From NCBI GenBank assembly GCA_035512695.1, contig DATKDL010000146.1, positions 10,807 to 74,806 on the forward strand: a stretch of DNA of 64,000 nucleotides. The letters are read 5' to 3'. Source of the DNA: DATDOR01 sp035512695 (lineage in GTDB: Bacteria > Chloroflexota > Anaerolineae > Anaerolineales > JABWBV01). The position numbers and the translations under genes are program-made. Shown in pieces: positions 60,223 to 64,000 of this stretch. Position 1 is the stretch's first letter; the number at the start of each line of letters is the position of its first letter. The notes under the pieces are model-generated. The model was not told where the DNA came from. It worked only from the letters and a program-made list of their open reading frames with translations, and did no database searches.

Positions 60223-61161
60223 TTATACCCAAGAAAAATCCTCCGGACCGGCAAGGGTGATCCGGACTGCACTGCGGTCGATCCGTTTGACGAGAGATGT
60301 CAGGACATCGCCTGTCCCGATTTCAACGAAGGTGTCGATCCCCCGGGCGAGCATGGTTTCGATGCTCTCCGTCCAACGGACGCGGGAGGTCAGCTGGGCC
60401 TTGAGGTCGGCCTCGATCTCGGCAGCCGTCGTCAGCGGGGCCGCGCCGACGTTCCCGATCACGGGGACTGCCGGATCGGTGAGCCGGGCGGTTTCGACCG
60501 CCTCGTTGAACTCGTTCTGCGCGTGGGCCATCAGGTACGAATGCGCCGCGATGCTGACCGCCAGCGGCACGACCTTGCGGGCGCCGCCTGCCTCGGCCAG
60601 CGTGTAAAGCCTTTGGAGCGCCGGCCGCGCCCCGGAGACGACGACTTGCCCGGGACAGTTGTCGTTGGCGATCTGGACCTGTTCGTCCCGGTCGGTCGCC
60701 TGGATGCACAGCGCTTCCACCGCCGGGATGTCGAGCCCCAGGATGGCAGCCATCCCGCCCGGGTTCAAATCACCCGCCGCCTTCATCAACTCCCCCCGGC
60801 GGCGGGTCAGGGTCAGCGCCGCCGGGTACTCGAGCGCTCCGGATGCGACGAGGGCTGAGAGCTGCCCGAGCGAGTGGCCGGCGACGAACTTCGGCCGGAA
60901 ACCGGGATGCCGCTCATAAAAAACAAACAGGGCCGCGGTCGAATGGACCAGCAGGGCAGGCTGCGTGTTAACGGTCTCATTGAGTTCACTCTCCGGACCG
61001 TTCCAGGCCAGGCTGGAAAGAGAGAAACCGAGCGTTTCGTCCGCGTGGTCGAAAACGGCCCGGGCAGACGGGAACGCATGGGCCAGATCCCGGCCCATAC
61101 CGACGGCCTGGGAGCCCTGGCCGGGGAAGAGAAAGGCAGTCCTGTCGGGGTCGAGGGTCAT
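60223..61161 (-). CDS. fabD: Malonyl-CoA:ACP transacylase
   Basis: The 312-aa FabD loads malonyl groups on ACP. Motifs are LFPGQGSQAVGMGRDLA, GHSLGQLSALVASG with nucleophile Ser and His nearby, and QIANDNCPGQVVVSG. Length matches MCAT. Its ATG is preceded by GGAG. It lies downstream of rpmF, separated by a hairpin at about 61202-61245, and upstream of fabG by 28 bases. Confidence 0.94.
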   Translation of the reverse strand: MTLDPDRTAFLFPGQGSQAVGMGRDLAHAFPSARAVFDHADETLGFSLSSLAWNGPESELNETVNTQPALLVHSTAALFVFYERHPGFRPKFVAGHSLGQLSALVASGALEYPAALTLTRRRGELMKAAGDLNPGGMAAILGLDIPAVEALCIQATDRDEQVQIANDNCPGQVVVSGARPALQRLYTLAEAGGARKVVPLAVSIAAHSYLMAHAQNEFNEAVETARLTDPAVPVIGNVGAAPLTTAAEIEADLKAQLTSRVRWTESIETMLARGIDTFVEIGTGDVLTSLVKRIDRSAVRITLAGPEDFSWV

Positions 61162-61201
61162 CAGCAGTCTCCGTTGATTATCTTCCCAATATTAAACGCA
61201 A

Positions 61202-61245
61202 AAATAGGGGACGCTGGGCGAGACCGGGCGTCCCCCATTATTTTC
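61202..61245 (-). terminator. Imperfect hairpin with A/T flanks between rpmF and fabD
   Basis: GGGGACGC (61208-61215) pairs with GCGTCCCC (61229-61236). AAAATA and TATTTT add pairing on the outside with a small bulge, giving a T-rich end on the minus strand. It likely reduces readthrough from rpmF into fabD. Confidence 0.6.
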
Positions 61246-61257
61246 GATCCCGCGAGC

Positions 61258-61443
61258 TTACTCCTGCTCGACTTCGAAAATCTCGCGTCCCTGGTAGAAA
61301 CCGCAGTGCGCGCAGACACGGTGCGGCAGCCGAAGATGGCTGCAGTTGCTGCACTGGGTCAGGTTTTTGGCTTCAAGGCCGTCATGCGCCCGCCGCCGGT
61401 CGCGCCGGGCTTTGGGCGTTCTTTGTTTGGGTAGCGGTGCCAT
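61258..61443 (-). CDS. rpmF: 50S ribosomal protein L32
   Basis: The 61-aa zinc-ribbon ribosomal protein starts MAPLPKQRTPKARRDRRRA, a typical L32 N-terminus. It has two CxxC pairs (CSNC and CAHC), so it is the zinc-binding type. The start is ATG 61443 with AAGGAG before it. Its upstream region carries a perfect -35/-10 promoter and a leader hairpin. In many bacteria rpmF precedes plsX and fab genes; here fabD follows and plsX is elsewhere. Confidence 0.95.
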   Translation of the reverse strand: MAPLPKQRTPKARRDRRRAHDGLEAKNLTQCSNCSHLRLPHRVCAHCGFYQGREIFEVEQE

Positions 61444-61460
61444 CTCGGACTCCTTATCCA

Positions 61461-61484
61461 ATAAAAACCCTGCCTGGGGCAGGG
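61461..61484 (-). promoter_or_regulatory. Leader hairpin with U-run upstream of rpmF
   Basis: On the minus strand CCCTGCC (61478-61484) pairs with GGCAGGG (61468-61474) around CCA, followed by TTTTTAT. The expected start point of the promoter at 61491-61519 is about 61484, so the hairpin begins at the 5' end of the mRNA. It could be an attenuator, or a stabilising 5' cap-like structure. Confidence 0.6.
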
Positions 61485-61490
61485 ATGGGC

Positions 61491-61519
61491 ATTATACAGA
61501 TGGTGAGCGAGGATGTCAA
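61491..61519 (-). promoter_or_regulatory. Consensus sigma-70-type promoter of rpmF
   Basis: On the minus strand TTGACA (61514-61519) and TATAAT (61491-61496) are both perfect, with a 17-base spacer. It is about 48 bases upstream of the rpmF start. Confidence 0.9.
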
Positions 61520-61590
61520 CGGGTTCGGGCTGCGCTCGAAAGTCAGACGCCGGGTCGGAAGAAGCCCGGCCCGGCGCCTGATTTTCGGAT

Positions 61591-61596
61591 TAAAAT
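61591..61596 (+). promoter_or_regulatory. TAAAAT box six bases before mmsA
   Basis: TAAAAT precedes the ATG at 61603 by six bases, with ATTCCC between and no Shine-Dalgarno sequence. It is another leaderless-type spacing. No -35 box was found. Confidence 0.45.
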
Positions 61597-61602
61597 ATTC
61601 CC

Positions 61603-63078
61603 ATGAACAAAGACCGCCTCTTGAACTTTATCGCCGGCCAATGGACCCCGTCCTCCGCAGCCGAATACCTCGACGTCGTGAACCCGGCCACCGCGCGTAA
61701 ACTGGCCACCGTCCCGCTTTCTCCTGGCGACGATGTGGATTCCGCCGTGCGGACCGCCTCCGGCGCCTTCCCCGATTGGCGCCGCACGCCCCCCGGCGAG
61801 CGGATCCAGCCGCTGTTCAAGCTTAAGTACCTCCTGGATGCGCACCGCGACGAAATCGCCCGAATCCTGACCGATGAATGCGGTAAGACCTTCGCCGAGA
61901 GCCAGGGCGAACTACAGCGCGGGATCGAGAACGTCGAGGTCGCCTGTGGGATCCCGGTGCTGATGCAGGGCACAAACAACGAAGACATCGCCCGCGGCAT
62001 CGACGAGCATATGATCCGCCAGCCGCTGGGGGTGGTCGCCGCGATCACTCCGTTCAATTTTCCGGCGATGATCCCGCTATGGTTCCTGCCGTATGCGGTG
62101 GCGACCGGGAACTGCTTCATCTTGAAACCGAGCGAGAAGGTGCCGATGTCCAGCCAGCGGCTGTTCGAGCTGATCGAACAGGCCGGCTTCCCGCCCGGTG
62201 TGCTGCAGCTGGTTAACGGGGGGCGGGAGACGGTTGAAGCGCTGATCGACCACCCCGATGTCCGCGCGATCAGCTTTGTCGGATCGACGCCGGTGGCGAA
62301 GGCGATCTACCTGCGCGCGGCCGCTGCCGGAAAACGGGCACAGTGCCAGGGCGGGGCCAAGAACCCGGTCGTCATTTTGCCGGACGCCGATCTCGAGATG
62401 GCGACCAGGATCATGGCCGATTCTGCTTTCGGCTGCGCGGGGCAGCGCTGCCTGGCGGCTTCGGTCGCGATCACCGTCGGGGAGGCCCATGGAAGCTTTG
62501 TCGAATCGATTGCCGCCGCTGCCGTTTCGAGAAAGGTCGGCTACGGTCTGGATGCGGGGGTCGAGATGGGGCCGGTGATCGATCGGGCCAGCAAGCACCG
62601 CGTTGAAGCCTTGATCGGAAAGGGCGAACAGGAAGGGGCGCGGATCGTGGTCGATGGGCGCGGGCGTACGGTGACCGGCTACGACGACGGCTATTTCATC
62701 TTTCCGACCGTTCTCGATCACGTCCCGCCGGAAGGCGAGATCGCCCGCACCGAGATTTTTGGGCCGGTGCTCAGCGTGATCCAGGCGAGCGACGTCGATG
62801 AGGCCGTCCGGCTGGTCAACGCCCGCGCCTACGGTAACATGGCCTGCATCTTCACCAGCAGCGGCGCCGCGGCGCGCAAGTTCCGCTACGAGGCGGCCGC
62901 CGGCAACATCGGCGTGAACATCGGCGTCGCCGCACCGATGGCATATTTCCCCTTCAGCGGCTGGAACGAGAGCTTCTTCGGCGATCTGCACGCGCAGAGC
63001 CACCACGGGGTGGAGTTTTATACCCAGACGAAGGTTGTAATCGAGAGATGGCCGCAGGAGTGGAGCCGGAAATTCTAG
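61603..63078 (+). CDS. mmsA: CoA-acylating methylmalonate-semialdehyde dehydrogenase
   Basis: The 491-aa aldehyde dehydrogenase family enzyme converts methylmalonate or malonate semialdehyde to propionyl- or acetyl-CoA in valine and inositol breakdown. Features are FIAGQWTPSSAAEYLDVVNP, ITPFNFPAMIPLWFLPYAVA, FVGSTPVAKAIY, QGGAKNPVVILPDADLE and the catalytic Cys in GCAGQRCLAAS. MMSDH signatures distinguish it from other ALDHs. Length matches the family. A 23-bp hairpin overlaps the stop. Confidence 0.93.
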   Translation: MNKDRLLNFIAGQWTPSSAAEYLDVVNPATARKLATVPLSPGDDVDSAVRTASGAFPDWRRTPPGERIQPLFKLKYLLDAHRDEIARILTDECGKTFAESQGELQRGIENVEVACGIPVLMQGTNNEDIARGIDEHMIRQPLGVVAAITPFNFPAMIPLWFLPYAVATGNCFILKPSEKVPMSSQRLFELIEQAGFPPGVLQLVNGGRETVEALIDHPDVRAISFVGSTPVAKAIYLRAAAAGKRAQCQGGAKNPVVILPDADLEMATRIMADSAFGCAGQRCLAASVAITVGEAHGSFVESIAAAAVSRKVGYGLDAGVEMGPVIDRASKHRVEALIGKGEQEGARIVVDGRGRTVTGYDDGYFIFPTVLDHVPPEGEIARTEIFGPVLSVIQASDVDEAVRLVNARAYGNMACIFTSSGAAARKFRYEAAAGNIGVNIGVAAPMAYFPFSGWNESFFGDLHAQSHHGVEFYTQTKVVIERWPQEWSRKF

Positions 63079-63128
63079 CGAAACAGAGACCGGCCCGGGG
63101 TTTTGCCCCGGGCCGGTCTCTGTTTCGC
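63078..63128. terminator. Bidirectional hairpin, 23-bp perfect stem
   Basis: Arms 63078-63100 and 63106-63128 pair perfectly around TTTTG. It lies between the convergent mmsA (+) and prfB (-), so it could serve both. It contains GAAAC/GTTTC rather than a long U-run. Confidence 0.75.
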
Positions 63129-63132
63129 AAAT

Positions 63133-64000
63133 CTATCCGACGTTCATCCGCAGGAAAGCCTCAATAAACCCATCCAGGTTCCCGTCCAGCACCGCTTGCG
63201 CATTCCCCATCTCGTGCTTTGTACGGTGGTCTTTTACCATCTGGTACGGGTGCAGGAAATAGGACCGGATCTGGCTGCCCCACTCGGCCTTTTGATAAAC
63301 TCCTCGAAGTCGCGCCAGTTCCTCCTCCTGCTCTTCGCGCTTGATCTCGAGCAGCCGGCCGCGCAGGACTTTCATGGCGTTTTCGCGGTTCTGGGTCTGC
63401 GACCGCTCGTTCTGGCAGGAGGCGACGAGCCCGGTCGGGATGTGGGTGATCCGGACGGCGGTGTCGTTCTTCTGGACGTTCTGCCCGCCGGCTCCGCCGG
63501 CGCGGAAGGTCTCGATCTTGATATCGCTCGGGTTGATCTCGACCTTGTCGTCGTCGTCGACCTGCGGCAGGACTTCAACCTGCGCAAAAGAGGTGTGCCG
63601 CCGCCCCGAAGAATCGTAGGGTGAGATACGAACCAGCCGGTGGACGCCCTTCTCAGGCCGCAGGTAGCCGAAAGCGAACCGTCCGGCAACGGAGATCGTC
63701 ACGGTTTTGATTCCGGCCACCTCGCCTTCGGTCGCGTCGAGGATCTCGGTACGGTAGCCGCTCAGTTCCGCCCAGCGCAGGTACATGCGCTGGAGCATGG
63801 CAGCCCAATCCTGCGAGTCGGTTCCGCCGGCGCCGGCGTTGATCGTCAGCAGCGCGTCGCCGCGGTCGTACGGCCCGGACAGCATGGCCTGGAACTCGCG
63901 GCGGTCGACCTCTTTCTGGATCCGTTCGGTCTCCGCGGCGAGTTCAGCATGCAGGTTCTCCTCGCCGAGTTCGGTGAGCTCGAGCGTATCATCCACCCGC
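63133..64000 (-). CDS. prfB: Peptide chain release factor 2, N-terminal part missing at window edge
   Basis: The visible 289 residues contain domains 2-4 of RF2. These include GAGGTDSQDWAAML, HRLVRISPYDSSGRRHTSFA, the universally conserved FRAGGAGGQNVQKNDTA with the catalytic GGQ loop, and SQTQNRENAM. The anticodon-like tripeptide SPF of RF2 reads SPY here, so stop-codon recognition may rest on a Tyr. The frame continues to the right edge. The programmed-frameshift region near codon 25 is not visible. Confidence 0.9.
   Translation of the reverse strand, partial: RVDDTLELTELGEENLHAELAAETERIQKEVDRREFQAMLSGPYDRGDALLTINAGAGGTDSQDWAAMLQRMYLRWAELSGYRTEILDATEGEVAGIKTVTISVAGRFAFGYLRPEKGVHRLVRISPYDSSGRRHTSFAQVEVLPQVDDDDKVEINPSDIKIETFRAGGAGGQNVQKNDTAVRITHIPTGLVASCQNERSQTQNRENAMKVLRGRLLEIKREEQEEELARLRGVYQKAEWGSQIRSYFLHPYQMVKDHRTKHEMGNAQAVLDGNLDGFIEAFLRMNVG

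Overview
The window reads as a piece of chromosome from a high-GC bacterium, most likely a Chloroflexota member of the Anaerolineae type. This is inference from gene content: NBR1-Ig-like lipoproteins with Thr-Pro-Asn linkers, a nine-GAF histidine kinase, a DUF4388 protein next to an MglA-like GTPase, LysM/M23 lipoproteins, an Asp23-nusB-tatAC block and an aldehyde ferredoxin oxidoreductase. I see no phage, transposase, IS or CRISPR. One tRNA gene is present and there are no rRNA genes.

Layout. 1-6.9 kb (+): the end of an HdrD/GlpC-like Fe-S subunit, a membrane-fused sulfite-oxidase-fold enzyme, the E2 and E3 subunits of a 2-oxoacid dehydrogenase, and a REC-CpaE/MinD-like protein. 6.9-13.8 kb (-): a surface-polysaccharide style block with three group 1 glycosyltransferases, an FkbM methyltransferase, a DEDDh exonuclease, a 439-aa protein of unknown function and a lectin/GH16-like protein. 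13.9-19.8 kb, mixed strands: MBL-fold hydrolase, small barrel protein, SAM methyltransferase, DUF6295-like protein, dienelactone hydrolase, mutY-pcm and queG. 19.8-23.1 kb (-): two NBR1-Ig lipoproteins, an esterase lipoprotein and an alpha/beta hydrolase lacking its serine. 23.1-30.6 kb (-): a signalling operon of REC-degenerate GGDEF, giant GAF kinase and single-domain REC. 30.8-34.2 kb (-): DUF4388, Ras-like GTPase, alpha/beta hydrolase and a left-handed beta-helix protein. 34.3-35.5 kb: two paralogous membrane-anchored proteins of unknown function.

35.7-41.9 kb (-): four tandem, overlapping LysM/M23 lipoprotein paralogs. 41.9-44.0 kb: a small lipoprotein, thrB and a GDSL lipoprotein. 44.0-45.7 kb (+): a helical protein plus an SPFH-excisionase HTH fusion. 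45.7-48.7 kb (-): NERD-like membrane protein, fabF and plsX. 48.8-49.0 kb: tRNA-Leu(GAG) with a consensus promoter and strong terminator. 49.0-52.9 kb (+): SCP2-like protein, aldehyde ferredoxin oxidoreductase and Nnr epimerase/dehydratase. 53.0-57.2 kb (-): YtxH-like protein, membrane protein, 825-aa multidomain lipoprotein and PH-like membrane protein. 57.2-61.4 kb (-): rpmF-fabD-fabG-asp23-nusB-tatA-tatC, the last seven being a translation/fatty acid/export gene block. 61.6-64.0 kb: mmsA (+), converging on prfB (-, truncated).

Two window-wide patterns stand out. Gene ends carry unusually long, perfectly paired hairpins (19-35 bp stems, unrelated in sequence, often bounded by A and T runs). 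At least eight genes have a TANAAT -10 box only 6-8 nt upstream of the start codon and no Shine-Dalgarno sequence, which suggests leaderless mRNAs. Genes with an internal operon position or a clear leader have ordinary AGGAGG-type sites. No gene-free stretch exceeds 300 bases.
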